DNA of 51,297 bases from Phycisphaerae bacterium. Its GTDB lineage: Bacteria > Planctomycetota > Phycisphaerae > UBA1845 > Fen-1342. This document shows, in pieces, positions 18,076-27,034 of the stretch. Each line of letters opens with the position of its first letter. Position 1 is the first letter of the stretch. The position numbers and the translations under genes are program-made. Under the pieces are notes generated by a model that searched no databases, was not told the origin of the DNA, and was given only the letters and a program-made list of their open reading frames with translations. The DNA lies in contig JANQFV010000015.1 of NCBI GenBank assembly GCA_028277645.1, forward strand, positions 1-51,297, given 5' to 3'.

Positions 18076-19326
18076 GTGCAGCCGAATGAGGCCCGCATTC
18101 GCATACGCGACTACCCATACCCCTTTCGTGCGCTGCTGGCCATTTGCAGCGATCTCGATAACACCGTGGACTGGCGCACGTACGCCGAGATTGCGCGCTA
18201 CCTCAACACGCACGACACGACTGCGATGGGGCAGGGTGTCGGGTTGGAGGTCGGGAACAGCGTCTACTTCGACATGGCGCCCGACGAGTTCGCTTACTGG
18301 AACACGGACGACGCCGGCCGGGAGATGGTCCGCCGCCTGATTCGCAGTGGCCACATCGACGTACTGCATTCGTTCGGCGATCTGGCGACCACGCGCGCTC
18401 ATGCCGAGCGCGCGCTGGAGGAGCTGGCGCGACACGACTGCGTGTTGCCGGTCTGGGTTGATCACCGCGTCGCGCCAACCAATGTTGGCGCCGACATCAT
18501 GCAGGGTGTCGGCGATGTGACTGACAGCGCGTGCTACCACACCGATCTGACATATGCGCACGGCATACGTTTCGTGTGGCGTGGACGCGTCACCAGCGTC
18601 GTTGGACAGAACGTGCCACACAATGTGGGCGGCGTCTGGCAGGCGCGACGACCATTGGCGTCGGCGCGCACGGTGGCGAAGGAGTTTGCGAAACATCGCC
18701 TCGCGCGGCGCGGGAACGCGCAGTACGCAATGCACGCGGATAACGCCGTTATGCGCCCCTGCACATTGCGCGACGGCACACGCTGTTACGAGTTTCTCCG
18801 CAGCAACCCGCACTGGGCGGGCGTTGAGCAGGGTGACACGGCCCGTGGGTTGGCCGAAACACTCAGCGATGTGTTGCTCGACCGGGTGGAACAACGGCGC
18901 GGCGCAACAATCCTCTACACGCACCTGGGAAAAGGCGCTGATCCGCGTCAGCCGGTTGACGCGTTCACATGCTCACGCTTTGCGGCGCTCGCCGATCGAC
19001 ACCAGGCGCGGCGTATTCTCGTGACGACCACGGCCCGCCTGCTGCGGTACCTGGCAATTCGCGATAACCTCCGCTTCCGTACGAGTACGACAAACGGCCG
19101 GACAGTCATCACTGTCGAGCGGGTCGAGGATCCCGTGCTGGGAACGTTCGAGCCGACCACGCAGGATCTCGCAGGAGTAACATTCGTTGCAGATGGCGAC
19201 CGGCAACTGGAGATACGCGATCTGCACGATCGCGCTATCGAGGCGGATTCTCTGCAGGACGGTGGGAAGACCTTGGCGACCATTCCGTGGGTACCGCTGA
19301 CCTTTCCGGCGTTGGGTGACTGTTGA
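18076..19326 (+). CDS. NodB-like (polysaccharide deacetylase-fold) hypothetical protein
   Basis: 416 residues from a GTG with GGAG 8 nt upstream. Its layout matches carbohydrate esterase 4 relatives. LLAICSDLDN stands where NodB has its metal-binding Asp pair. GHIDVLHSFGD supplies a metal-ligand-like His followed by HSxG, and PVWVDHRVAPTNVGA resembles the third motif. A beta-rich C-terminal tail (about 330-416) follows. No signal peptide is seen, so it may act on cytoplasmic lipid-linked intermediates; classical CE4 enzymes are usually secreted. Inferred reaction: metal-dependent N-deacetylation of an N-acetylated sugar of the repeat unit. The second canonical His (HSxxxH) is not obvious, so catalysis is uncertain. 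Its position between two GT4 genes supports a role in polysaccharide assembly. Confidence 0.62.
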   Translation: MQPNEARIRIRDYPYPFRALLAICSDLDNTVDWRTYAEIARYLNTHDTTAMGQGVGLEVGNSVYFDMAPDEFAYWNTDDAGREMVRRLIRSGHIDVLHSFGDLATTRAHAERALEELARHDCVLPVWVDHRVAPTNVGADIMQGVGDVTDSACYHTDLTYAHGIRFVWRGRVTSVVGQNVPHNVGGVWQARRPLASARTVAKEFAKHRLARRGNAQYAMHADNAVMRPCTLRDGTRCYEFLRSNPHWAGVEQGDTARGLAETLSDVLLDRVEQRRGATILYTHLGKGADPRQPVDAFTCSRFAALADRHQARRILVTTTARLLRYLAIRDNLRFRTSTTNGRTVITVERVEDPVLGTFEPTTQDLAGVTFVADGDRQLEIRDLHDRAIEADSLQDGGKTLATIPWVPLTFPALGDC

Positions 19327-19373
19327 ATCGGATGGATGCACGGCAGTCTATGAACGAGGGAAATGGAAACAAG

Positions 19374-20603
19374 ATGACCGGCGCAGGTTTGCTGATCAAA
19401 GTGATCGCAGTATTGATGTATGCCGGCTGTCTCGTCGCCCTGCCGCTCTTCACGCTGGCGGGTTTGCTGCTACGCAGCGCGCGCCGCGGAAAAGGTCGCG
19501 TGTTCATCACTGCTCGTTCGGACAGCGTCAACTGGGCACGGGCCAACTTCACACCCATCGCCGAGGCTGATTGCGTCGACGAGGTTATCGCGGTGGTCGA
19601 CGGCCCGATCGTCGAGCATCCACGGATCGTCCCGGCCCCGCCTCCGGCGTGGCTCGCGCGCATCTGCGGGCGCGCTGCGGCGAAACTGCTGTGGCTGGTC
19701 GTCGTCGGACTGCGCCGGCCACCCGCGGCCGTCATTGGCTATCACATCTTTCCCAGCGCGCTGACCGCCCTGCTCGTCGCGCGCCTGTTGGGCGCGAAAT
19801 CGGTCTACCAGATGACCGGTGGGCCTATCGAGATCGAGGGCGGCGGTTGGCGACTGGAGAATCCGTTGCTAGGACGCCTCGGCGCACCATCGCCGTTGCT
19901 GGAATGGCTGACCATTCGGCTGTGTCGCAGCTTCGATCTGATCGTCGCACTTGGTGCGCGTGGGCGTGACTACCTCGTCACGGCGCGTGTTCCGTACGTT
20001 CGGATCATTGCGCCGTCAATCGACGTCCAGCGCTTCGCGAGTAACAACCGGGACCGCGGCATCGACGTCGTGTTTGTCGGTCGCGTTATGCCCGTGAAGC
20101 AACCGGATCGCATCCTGCGTATCGTCGAGATCCTGCGTCAGGAGTTCCCGCAGGTCCGTGCCGCACTGGCCGGGAACGGGCCGCTGTTCGAACCGCTCAA
20201 AACGTTGGCGGGCGAACTGGGCGTCCAGGACAACGTCGAGTTCCTCGGACACGTTGAACGTGTCGAAGACCTCCTGAGGGATAGCCGCGTCTTTCTGTTG
20301 ACCTCCCGGACCGAAGGGCTGTCGATCGCGCTCGCCGAAGCGATGGCGGCGGGGGCTGTTCCGGTCGTGCCTGCGGTTGGCGACCTGGGGGAGCTCGTGC
20401 GCAATGGCGAGACGGGCTACCTCGTTCTCGATGCTGATGTTCCCGCAAGTGCGCAACATATCGCCGGCGTGTTGCGTGACGTCGACAAGCGGCAACGGCT
20501 GTCCGACGCGGCCCGGGCCCGCGCCATCGACAACAACGGCCTGGATGCCGTCGCCGAACGGTGGAATCAAAGTCTACGCGCGCTAGCGAGCCAGGCGGGA
20601 TAG
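19374..20603 (+). CDS. Glycosyltransferase, GT4 family, with N-terminal membrane anchor
   Basis: About 409 residues. Several starts are possible (TTG 19323, ATG 19332, 19350, 19374); 19374 has GGAA 5 nt upstream and leads straight into a hydrophobic segment (LLIKVIAVLMYAGCLVALPL). Downstream: SVYQMTGGPIEIEGGG, VVFVGRVMPVKQPDRILRIVEI, LAGNGPLFEPLKTLAGELGV, VEFLGHVERVEDLLRDSRVFLLTS and EGLSIALAEAMAAGAVPVV, the GT-B/GT4 core with the E(x7)E motif. The anchor suggests activity at the inner leaflet. This is the last + strand gene before the convergent giant lipoprotein. Confidence 0.88.
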   Translation: MTGAGLLIKVIAVLMYAGCLVALPLFTLAGLLLRSARRGKGRVFITARSDSVNWARANFTPIAEADCVDEVIAVVDGPIVEHPRIVPAPPPAWLARICGRAAAKLLWLVVVGLRRPPAAVIGYHIFPSALTALLVARLLGAKSVYQMTGGPIEIEGGGWRLENPLLGRLGAPSPLLEWLTIRLCRSFDLIVALGARGRDYLVTARVPYVRIIAPSIDVQRFASNNRDRGIDVVFVGRVMPVKQPDRILRIVEILRQEFPQVRAALAGNGPLFEPLKTLAGELGVQDNVEFLGHVERVEDLLRDSRVFLLTSRTEGLSIALAEAMAAGAVPVVPAVGDLGELVRNGETGYLVLDADVPASAQHIAGVLRDVDKRQRLSDAARARAIDNNGLDAVAERWNQSLRALASQAG

Positions 20604-20640
20604 ACGTGTTTTACCGGGGGGGGCGCCCAGCAAAACGCAA

Positions 20641-20694
20641 CCGGCGTTGCCGCGCGGCAGCCGTGACTCGCGCGGTCCCGCACAACAACGCCGG
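20641..20694. terminator. Compound inverted repeat between convergent genes
   Basis: Outer arms CCGGCGTTG (20641-20649) and CAACGCCGG (20686-20694) pair perfectly. Directly inside the left arm, CCGCGCG (20650-20656) pairs with CGCGCGG (20669-20675), leaving a 12-nt loop and a 10-nt bulge on the right side. It lies in the 117-bp gap between the end of the GT4 gene and the end of the minus-strand lipoprotein gene, so a bidirectional transcription stop is a natural reading. No T-tract follows on either strand, so intrinsic termination is not shown. Confidence 0.45.
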
Positions 20695-20720
20695 ATTGAC
20701 GTTGGATCAGTCTGCGACGC

Positions 20721-23700
20721 CTACTGCCGCTCAAACGCACCCAGATCCGGCGCGGATCCCAGGTGGCCAAGGCCGATGTCGACACCCGCATTGATACATG
20801 GCGAACCCGAGCTGAGCTGAAAGTTCTCGCCCGCGAAGCTGACGTATTGCGGGTCGGCCGAGAAGCTATCCTGACCGAAGCCGGTGATCGACTTCCAATA
20901 GCCATCGTTAATGTCGCTGACGGTGTAGTTGACGTTGTGGTAGTTGATCACGTCGTTGCCGTCGGCGCGGTGCCAGAGGTTGTTGGTCTCCTCGAGCAGG
21001 CGGCAGTTGTTATCCGGGGTGACCATCAACGCCCGGATCGTTCCGCCGGCGCCCTGGTTGGCCGCGTGACTGGAGATCGTGTTCTTGATCGTCGCCGTGC
21101 TGCAATAGCCCTGGTCGCTCGACGTGCCGACCCAGATGTTGAGTTTGCAGTCGAGGATGGTGCAATTGAGGATGTCGGCGTGGTTGTGGCCGCCGCCACC
21201 GCCGTGTGATCCGGAGTAGCGCACGGCCAGTAGCACGCCGTAGGCGTTGCACCGGTACACCAGCGCCCGAATAAGCTTGTGCTTACCGTTCGAGTCGGTC
21301 TTGCGCGAATCCCAGAGCTTGAAGCCTGCTTCGCAGTCGTGCGCGACACAGTCTTCGATCACGGTGCTACCGGCCAGGTCATAGCCCGCGTCGGCGCAGT
21401 TGTACGCTTCGCACCGTCGCAACACCGATCGCTGCGCGAGATTGGCGATCTCCCAGCCGTCGCAGTTTTCGTCCGGCACGGAGTCGTGCGCGACGCAGTC
21501 CTCAAACACGACGTCGGTCGACGAGCCCCAGACGTGGAATCCGTTGGCAGTGAAGTTGTAGGCCTCGCAGTTACGGAACGTAATCTGGTCCGAATCATAC
21601 GCGACGAACGGCTCCCGTGAGTCGTGCGCGACGACGTTGTCGAACTCAATGTTTGCGGCTCCGCTCAGTTCGAAGCACTGGTACTGGCCGTCGCTGATCT
21701 CGAAGTCCCGGAACACCCAGTGCGCCGCGCCGCCGCGGACCTGGAAGAGGCGCGTGGCCGAGCCGCCCGAGCCCTGGATCTTTGCCGACTCGCCCGGGTA
21801 GCCCGCGATCGTGATGGGCTGGGCCGCGGTGCCGCCGAAGCCGTAGAGCGAGACGTTATTCGTGTGGACGTGCGTGCCGCCGCGCAGGTAGACGGTGTCG
21901 CCGGCGTCCGCCTGTTGGACGGCGTGGTGCAGCGAATCGAACGGCGCGTTGATCAGGCCGTTGCCGGAGTCCTGGCCGCCGGAGGTTGCCACGAAGAAGT
22001 TGCGGAACGCCGTGAAGTTCTGATTGGGTCGGTCGTTCGAGACCCCGGCGAGGTTCAGCGTGCTGGGTTCGAACCGGTAGTTTGCATCGGACGTGATTGA
22101 TCCCGTCCAGCCCGCCGGCACCGCAACGTCGTACGACCCATCACCGGCCGTCGTCGCGACAAAGTCCTCGTTTGCGTGGTTGCCGGAGCCCGTGAAGTTC
22201 ACCGTAACTGACGTGCGCGGGCTGCCATCCACATCAACGACCGTGCCTGAAACCGTGTACTCGGCGGAGGCGCCGCTGACCGTGACGTACACGGTCGCCG
22301 AGTCGGTGGCCAGCGCGTTGTCGGTCACGCGGACCGAGAACTGATCGCTGCCCGTAAAGCCGGCGTCCGGCTCGTAGTGGAAGACGGTGGCATCGCCCGG
22401 CCCACCGGCGGCGCCGTCGATCGTCACCGTTCCGTGGCTCGCATTACCACTCACCGACCAGGTCAGATCATTCGCGCCGGCGTCGGAATCAGACGCCGTA
22501 AACGTCACCGCGTTTTCCGGATCGCTGCCGGAACTGTTTGCGCTGACGTTGATCGACTGCGAGCTGCCCTGGTCGATGACCGGGGCGCTGTTAACCGCGT
22601 TGACCGTCACAAACACGATGCACGAGTCAATCGCACCCTCGTCATCAGTTACCTTGATAGCGAACTGATCCGCTCCGCTGTAACCGCCGGCGGGCTGGTA
22701 GCGGAACACCGCCGGATCGCCCGGTCCGCCGATCGCGTCGCCGATCGACACGGTACCGTGGCTGGCGGGCACGCTGACCGTCCAGGTGAGCCCGTCAGCG
22801 CCGGCGTCCGCGTCCGTTGCGGTGAACGTCAGGGCGTTCTGCGGATCGTCGGCCGAGCTGTCCGCATCGACGACGAGTTGTTGCGTCGCGCCCTGAGCGA
22901 TGACCGGCACGACGTTGGCGGCATTGACCGTTACATAGACGGTACACCAATCGCTGGCATTCTCGTTGTCGGTCACCGCGATCGAGAACGAATCCGTTCC
23001 GCTGAACCCGGCCGCCGGCTCGTAACGCACAACCGCAACCTCGTCGGGGCCACTGACCGGGTCATCAATCGAGACGGTCCCGTGGTCGGCTTCAACGCTC
23101 ACGGACCATACCAGGTCGTCGGCGCCGGCGTCCGAATCGGAAGCGCTAAACGACAGCGCATTGCCCGGGTTGCTGGCAAGTGAGTCTTTGTCGACTTCCA
23201 GTTGCAGTACGTCGCCCTGAACGATGACCGGGGGCGAGTTCGTCGCGCTCACCGTGATCGACACTAGGCAGGAGTCGGTCGCGCCCTGTTCATCTGCGAC
23301 TTGAATCGTGAATTCATCCGTGCCGACGAAGCCCGCATCCGGCTGATACCGGAAGATCGCCGCCACTCCGGGGCCGCCCACAGCGCCCGAGATCGTGACG
23401 GTGCCATGGCTCGCATCGGCGGCCACGGACCACGTCAGGTCGGACGCACCGGCATCGGTGTCGGAAGCCGTGAACGCGACACCGTTCGCCGGGTGCGTTC
23501 CCAGGCTGCCTTCCTCGACCACCAGTTCGCGCAGGCTGCCTTGGTCGATCGACGGCGGCGCATTGGCCGCAGTGACCGCAACATTCACGATACAGGAATC
23601 GCTCTCACCTTGGTCATCCGTCACCTGCACGGTGAATTGGTCGAAGCCCGTGAAGCCCGCCTCGGGCTGATACCGGAAGACGGTCGCGTCGCCCGGTCCA

Positions 23701-25040
23701 CCGACCGCATCGACGACGCCCACACTGCCGTGGCTCGCAGCTTGCGAAACGCTCCAGGTCAGGTCGTTGAACCCCGCGTCACCGTCCGAGGCCGTGAAGG
23801 TGATCGCGTTCCCCGGGTCGCCGGCCTGGCTGTCCGCCGCAACTTCGAACTCCAGCGCATCACCCTGATCGATCTCCGGCGGCGCATTGCTGGCGACGAT
23901 TCTGATGGTCACTTCGGCTTCATCGCTCATGTGGGCGCCATCGGTCACGGAGTAGAGGAAATGATCCAGACCACTGTAGTTCGCGTCGGGCAGGAACCCG
24001 AGCACTCCGGTGGCGGAGTTCATCGCGTACGGCAGCTCTGCCTCGACGATGAAGTGTACGTTGCCCATGTCGACGAGCTTGCCGTGCTCCGGCAGTGAAA
24101 CAACGACATACGTGATCGGGTCATCTTCCGGGTCACTGGCCACGAGACCGATATTCTCAGGCGTGTTTTCGGCCATTGCGATCGCGAGGTCTTCTGCGAC
24201 GGGTGGAAGATTGATGGCCGAAGCGGCTACGAAGTCCATGTCAAATGCGTCAGAGCTCAGCTCGTTGAACGCGTGCTGAGTCGGGCTGAAGATCAGGTCT
24301 GATTCGCTGGGGACTATCGTGCCCGTCCAATGGAGCGGCACGACGAACATGTAGCGGCCGTTAGAGTCGGTCGTAACCGACGAGCCCGGCGGACTCGCTA
24401 CCAGCTCGACGTTAGGCAGCGGATTACCGGCCGGATCAACGACGCGGCCGCTGATCGTCGGCCAGACGGTCACCGTGCCCTGAACCGTTCCACTTTGATC
24501 GTGAACGCAACTGATCGTCGACGCCGCCCCGGCCAGGACGACCGTCAGGCGCACTGCGTACGTACCTGCCGCGCGGAAGGTGTGATGTATTCCCATTTGT
24601 GCTTCGCTCGCTTCCGTCTCCACCATTTGATCCCCGAAGGCCCACGTATAGGTACCTTCGGGTAAAGGACGGCCGTTGACCGTAAATGCGTACGCCTGCA
24701 CGGTCAAGTCGCCGGCGCCCTCCATCGGCGTGATGTGGAATCGAACCTCAGTGCGAAAGGTCTGCGGGATTACCGGCACATTGTCCTGCGGCGTGGTGAT
24801 GACGCCGGCTACGCCGTCGCCTTCGTCGCCCGCGTCCGCCGGTTCAGGGGAATCAACAGGATCGAAGTCCTCTTCCGTGATTTGGTCGGTTGCCAGCGGG
24901 TCCAGGGTTTCGATGCTCGCCGGACCGCCTCCACAGCCCCAGGTGCTTGCGAGTAGAACCGGTAATATTATCAGCGAAGTCTTCAGTCCGCTCGGAAGCT
25001 GCGCCCAGCAAAGCGTGTGCGGGGACACTCGGACCTGCAT
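20721..25040 (-). CDS. Giant multidomain lipoprotein with tandem cadherin-like repeats and C-terminal parallel beta-helix
   Basis: 1439 residues. The ATG at 25040 follows GGAGG by 8 nt; the frame stays open to 25409 but without comparable start signals. Residues 20-36 are a signal peptide ending LLASTWGC, a loose lipobox. Then: an acidic linker, a PKD-like domain (about 100-190, YTWAFGD), a carboxypeptidase-regulatory-like domain (195-272, ISGRVVDPAGNPLP), and one diverged cadherin-like domain (278-385). Five near-identical 108-residue repeats span 387-926 (ASDxDAG, ASHGTV, GPGD, FRYQPxAGF, QFxVxVTD). A second regulatory-like domain follows (930-1000), then a right-handed parallel beta-helix (about 1005-1439) with AGDTVYLRGGTH and CxAHD/CEAYN coils. 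Such helices occur in polysaccharide lyases, epimerases and adhesins. Inferred role: surface-anchored binding or processing of the neighbouring polymer. Confidence 0.88.
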   Translation of the reverse strand: MQVRVSPHTLCWAQLPSGLKTSLIILPVLLASTWGCGGGPASIETLDPLATDQITEEDFDPVDSPEPADAGDEGDGVAGVITTPQDNVPVIPQTFRTEVRFHITPMEGAGDLTVQAYAFTVNGRPLPEGTYTWAFGDQMVETEASEAQMGIHHTFRAAGTYAVRLTVVLAGAASTISCVHDQSGTVQGTVTVWPTISGRVVDPAGNPLPNVELVASPPGSSVTTDSNGRYMFVVPLHWTGTIVPSESDLIFSPTQHAFNELSSDAFDMDFVAASAINLPPVAEDLAIAMAENTPENIGLVASDPEDDPITYVVVSLPEHGKLVDMGNVHFIVEAELPYAMNSATGVLGFLPDANYSGLDHFLYSVTDGAHMSDEAEVTIRIVASNAPPEIDQGDALEFEVAADSQAGDPGNAITFTASDGDAGFNDLTWSVSQAASHGSVGVVDAVGGPGDATVFRYQPEAGFTGFDQFTVQVTDDQGESDSCIVNVAVTAANAPPSIDQGSLRELVVEEGSLGTHPANGVAFTASDTDAGASDLTWSVAADASHGTVTISGAVGGPGVAAIFRYQPDAGFVGTDEFTIQVADEQGATDSCLVSITVSATNSPPVIVQGDVLQLEVDKDSLASNPGNALSFSASDSDAGADDLVWSVSVEADHGTVSIDDPVSGPDEVAVVRYEPAAGFSGTDSFSIAVTDNENASDWCTVYVTVNAANVVPVIAQGATQQLVVDADSSADDPQNALTFTATDADAGADGLTWTVSVPASHGTVSIGDAIGGPGDPAVFRYQPAGGYSGADQFAIKVTDDEGAIDSCIVFVTVNAVNSAPVIDQGSSQSINVSANSSGSDPENAVTFTASDSDAGANDLTWSVSGNASHGTVTIDGAAGGPGDATVFHYEPDAGFTGSDQFSVRVTDNALATDSATVYVTVSGASAEYTVSGTVVDVDGSPRTSVTVNFTGSGNHANEDFVATTAGDGSYDVAVPAGWTGSITSDANYRFEPSTLNLAGVSNDRPNQNFTAFRNFFVATSGGQDSGNGLINAPFDSLHHAVQQADAGDTVYLRGGTHVHTNNVSLYGFGGTAAQPITIAGYPGESAKIQGSGGSATRLFQVRGGAAHWVFRDFEISDGQYQCFELSGAANIEFDNVVAHDSREPFVAYDSDQITFRNCEAYNFTANGFHVWGSSTDVVFEDCVAHDSVPDENCDGWEIANLAQRSVLRRCEAYNCADAGYDLAGSTVIEDCVAHDCEAGFKLWDSRKTDSNGKHKLIRALVYRCNAYGVLLAVRYSGSHGGGGGHNHADILNCTILDCKLNIWVGTSSDQGYCSTATIKNTISSHAANQGAGGTIRALMVTPDNNCRLLEETNNLWHRADGNDVINYHNVNYTVSDINDGYWKSITGFGQDSFSADPQYVSFAGENFQLSSGSPCINAGVDIGLGHLGSAPDLGAFERQ
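22263..23882 (-). repeat. Five tandem 324-bp coding repeats
   Basis: Residues 387-926 of the giant lipoprotein consist of five consecutive units of exactly 108 amino acids. Each begins near PxIxQG and carries the recurring blocks TASDxDAG, LTWSV, ASHGTV, GGPGD, RYQPxAGF and VTDxxGxxDS. Equal length and strong identity indicate serial duplication. Most units contain one Cys (DSCIV, DSCLV, DWCTV, DSCIV), which the fifth unit has lost (DSATV). These are Ig/cadherin-like beta-sandwich modules rather than a DNA-level mobile repeat. Confidence 0.85.
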
Positions 25041-25272
25041 CAACGAAACCTCCAGTTTGGCAGAGTGGCTGTTGCCTAACTTCTCCAACTTGCCAAGAGG
25101 GAGGATTCGAAAGATATTGAGGCTGAGCAAAGCGGGGTGTGGTGAAACCGGACAGTCGCATAGATCGTCCAGGAGGATCAGTGGCTGAAATAATCCGATG
25201 AAGAAATGTCGACCCCCTGGGTACGGAATCGAACGATGCAACCCGGGCGCCTTGCTATCGGACGGAGTGCAG
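25041..25272. promoter_or_regulatory. Divergent intergenic region
   Basis: This 232-bp gap separates the minus-strand lipoprotein gene from the plus-strand EpsI gene, so it must carry promoters for both unless transcription enters from elsewhere. It holds the strong ribosome-binding site of the lipoprotein gene (GGAGG on the minus strand, 8 nt before 25040) and GGAG before the EpsI start. A spaced inverted repeat (TTGGCA near 25056, TGCCAA near 25090) could be an operator. I see no convincing sigma-70 or sigma-54 promoter. Confidence 0.35.
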
Positions 25273-26061
25273 ATGTCCGGCAAACGGAGCAACCGCAGGA
25301 ACGATAACCGGCTGGCGAGTCCGGCAGGGAGTGTCACAGGAAATTCGCCGTCGCGCCGAACGCAGATCCACCGCGGCGCACTCGTATCGGGCGTTGTCGT
25401 GTTGCTCATCGCGGGGGTCGGTCAGCGCATGGTGGCGCGGACGCTGGAGCGCGCCGACGTGTTGCGCGCCCTGCCGCGCGGCACGCTCGCGGCCATCCCG
25501 CTGCAAATCGGTGAATGGACCGGTACGGATGCGCCGTTGGACGAGGCCATCGTCGAAGCCGCTGACGTCGATGATTACCTCAACCGACTTTATCGCTCGT
25601 CATCCGAGTTGGAACCGGTTGGGCTGTACGTGGCGCTCGGTGTGCGGGCACGCGACCTGATGCCACATCGCCCGGAAGTCTGCTATCCCGGCGCCGGGTG
25701 GACGCTTCGGAGCACCGAAGACTTCACGATTGCCCCGGAGCATGGACTGCCTGTCCAGGCGCGGCTGTACCGGTTCTCACCCGGTGGCCTGGACGCGCGC
25801 GACCTGCTCGTGGTGCATTACTATCTGGTCGACGGTGCGACTGCGCCGGACGTATCAATCCTGCGTGCCAAGGCCTGGCGCGGCCAGACCTCGATCCGGT
25901 ATATGGCGCAAGTTCAGATAACCTGCCGATCGTCGGCGGAAGGTGCCGCGCCGCGCGTCCGCGCAGGATTGCGCGCGTTTTCGGAAGTCGTGGCCCCGGC
26001 AGTTAGGGCGGCGCTTGATCATCTCGATACCGATTCGGACGCGGGCGATGAAACCAGCTAA
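25273..26061 (+). CDS. epsI: Exosortase-associated protein, EpsI family
   Basis: About 262 residues from the ATG at 25273, which has GGAG 5 nt upstream; the ATG at 25198 has none. A basic N-terminus is followed by one transmembrane helix (about residues 34-52, GALVSGVVVLLIAGVGQRM). An extracytoplasmic domain then carries the EpsI/DUF3485 hallmarks: IGEWTGTD, LYVALGVRARDLMPHRPEVCYPGAGW and LLVVHYYLVDG. EpsI proteins occur next to, or fused to, exosortases; their exact role in PEP-CTERM processing or export is not settled. Here EpsI precedes the exosortase and overlaps it by 14 bp, so the two are made together. Confidence 0.92.
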   Translation: MSGKRSNRRNDNRLASPAGSVTGNSPSRRTQIHRGALVSGVVVLLIAGVGQRMVARTLERADVLRALPRGTLAAIPLQIGEWTGTDAPLDEAIVEAADVDDYLNRLYRSSSELEPVGLYVALGVRARDLMPHRPEVCYPGAGWTLRSTEDFTIAPEHGLPVQARLYRFSPGGLDARDLLVVHYYLVDGATAPDVSILRAKAWRGQTSIRYMAQVQITCRSSAEGAAPRVRAGLRAFSEVVAPAVRAALDHLDTDSDAGDETS

Positions 26062-26971
26062 GGACGTCGTATCAGCAGCGGCGTCGCGGAAGCCAGACGT
26101 TGTAAGACCCAACGCTGCTTCTCCGGCCCGGGTGGCGATTCCAATCCTGCTGATCGCACTGGGGTGGGCGTACTGGTCCGTGTTGGTGGGCCTGTGGGGC
26201 GACTGGCAGGACGACCCGAACTACTCCGTCGGTCAGCTCGTGCCACTGCTGGCACTCTATCTGCTCTGGCACAAACGCGCGTCACTGCGGGGCTGTCCTA
26301 TCTCGCCGGGCTGGTGGGGGCTGGCACTGCTGGCTCTAGCACAGTTGATCCGGCTGGCGGGCTACGTGTTCCTGTACGGCTCGCTCGAGCGCTTTGCACT
26401 GTGGCTCAGCATCGTCGCGCTGACGTACCTGATTGCAGGGAGAAAGCTCGTTTGGCGTCTGCGCTGGATCTTCCTGTTTCTCGCGCTGGCACTTCCGCTG
26501 CCCGGCCGCGTCCACAACGCGATTTCCGGGCCATTACAGGAATCCGCCACGCGCGGGACGGTCTTCGTGCTCGAGTTGGCCGGGACCGACGTAACCCGTC
26601 ACGGCAACGTTCTGTCGCTGGGGGCGGGGACGCCGGTCGGCGTGGCCGAGGCGTGTAGCGGCTTGCGCATGCTGACGGCGTTCGTTATCGTGGCGGCGGT
26701 GCTGGCCTTTCTCCTCCAGCGCCCAGTCTGGCAACGCGTGGTCCTGCTGGTGTCGAGCGTGCCGGTTGCGATTGTCTGCAATGTCGTCCGCTTGGTGGCG
26801 ACGGCGTGGTTTTTCTCGGTCTCAGACCACGGATTGGCTGTTCAGACTTTTCACGACTTCGCCGGCATCGCGATGATGCCGCTGGCGATCGCCATACTGC
26901 TCGGCGAGGTCTGGCTCATGGGGTGTCTGGTCGAGCCCGATCCCGACGCCAGAAACGCGCACAAACGCTGA
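26048..26971 (+). CDS. Exosortase (PEP-CTERM-type transpeptidase)
   Basis: 307 residues, start ATG at 26048 inside the end of epsI. Seven or eight transmembrane helices are visible. The three family-defining residues are present: Cys203 in VAEACSGLRML, Arg248 in CNVVRLVATAWF and His269 in FHDFAGIAMM. Exosortases are inner-membrane cysteine proteases/transpeptidases that recognise a short C-terminal motif followed by a transmembrane helix and basic residues, and process surface or matrix proteins. The VPVPGA-signal protein at 27775 is the obvious local substrate, and the protein at 27113 carries a related segment. The gene is a stand-alone exosortase with EpsI encoded separately. Subfamily number cannot be assigned by eye. 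Confidence 0.95.
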   Translation: MKPAKDVVSAAASRKPDVVRPNAASPARVAIPILLIALGWAYWSVLVGLWGDWQDDPNYSVGQLVPLLALYLLWHKRASLRGCPISPGWWGLALLALAQLIRLAGYVFLYGSLERFALWLSIVALTYLIAGRKLVWRLRWIFLFLALALPLPGRVHNAISGPLQESATRGTVFVLELAGTDVTRHGNVLSLGAGTPVGVAEACSGLRMLTAFVIVAAVLAFLLQRPVWQRVVLLVSSVPVAIVCNVVRLVATAWFFSVSDHGLAVQTFHDFAGIAMMPLAIAILLGEVWLMGCLVEPDPDARNAHKR

Positions 26972-27034
26972 TTCATAAATCCCTTACGGAGGTACGTGCT
27001 GGCCGAATATTCCAGTCAGCGTCCCGAATTTGGT

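Noticed and set aside
22263..23882. Possible CRISPR-like array because of regular spacing
   Set aside because: The period is 324 bp, in frame and coding for beta-sandwich domains; there are no short repeats with unique spacers.
22377..24098. Plus-strand open frames with internal similarity to each other
   Set aside because: They are antisense to the tandem coding repeats; the repetition comes from the repeats themselves.
25056..25075. Sigma-54-like TGGCA...TTGC pattern in the divergent gap
   Set aside because: The GG to GC distance is about 13 nt instead of the required 10, and it is on the wrong side of the EpsI gene's other signals.
25041..25409. N-terminal extension of the giant minus-strand lipoprotein up to 25409
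   Set aside because: It would precede the lipoprotein signal, has no ribosome-binding site, and overlaps the start of the divergent EpsI gene; the ATG at 25040 has a strong GGAGG.
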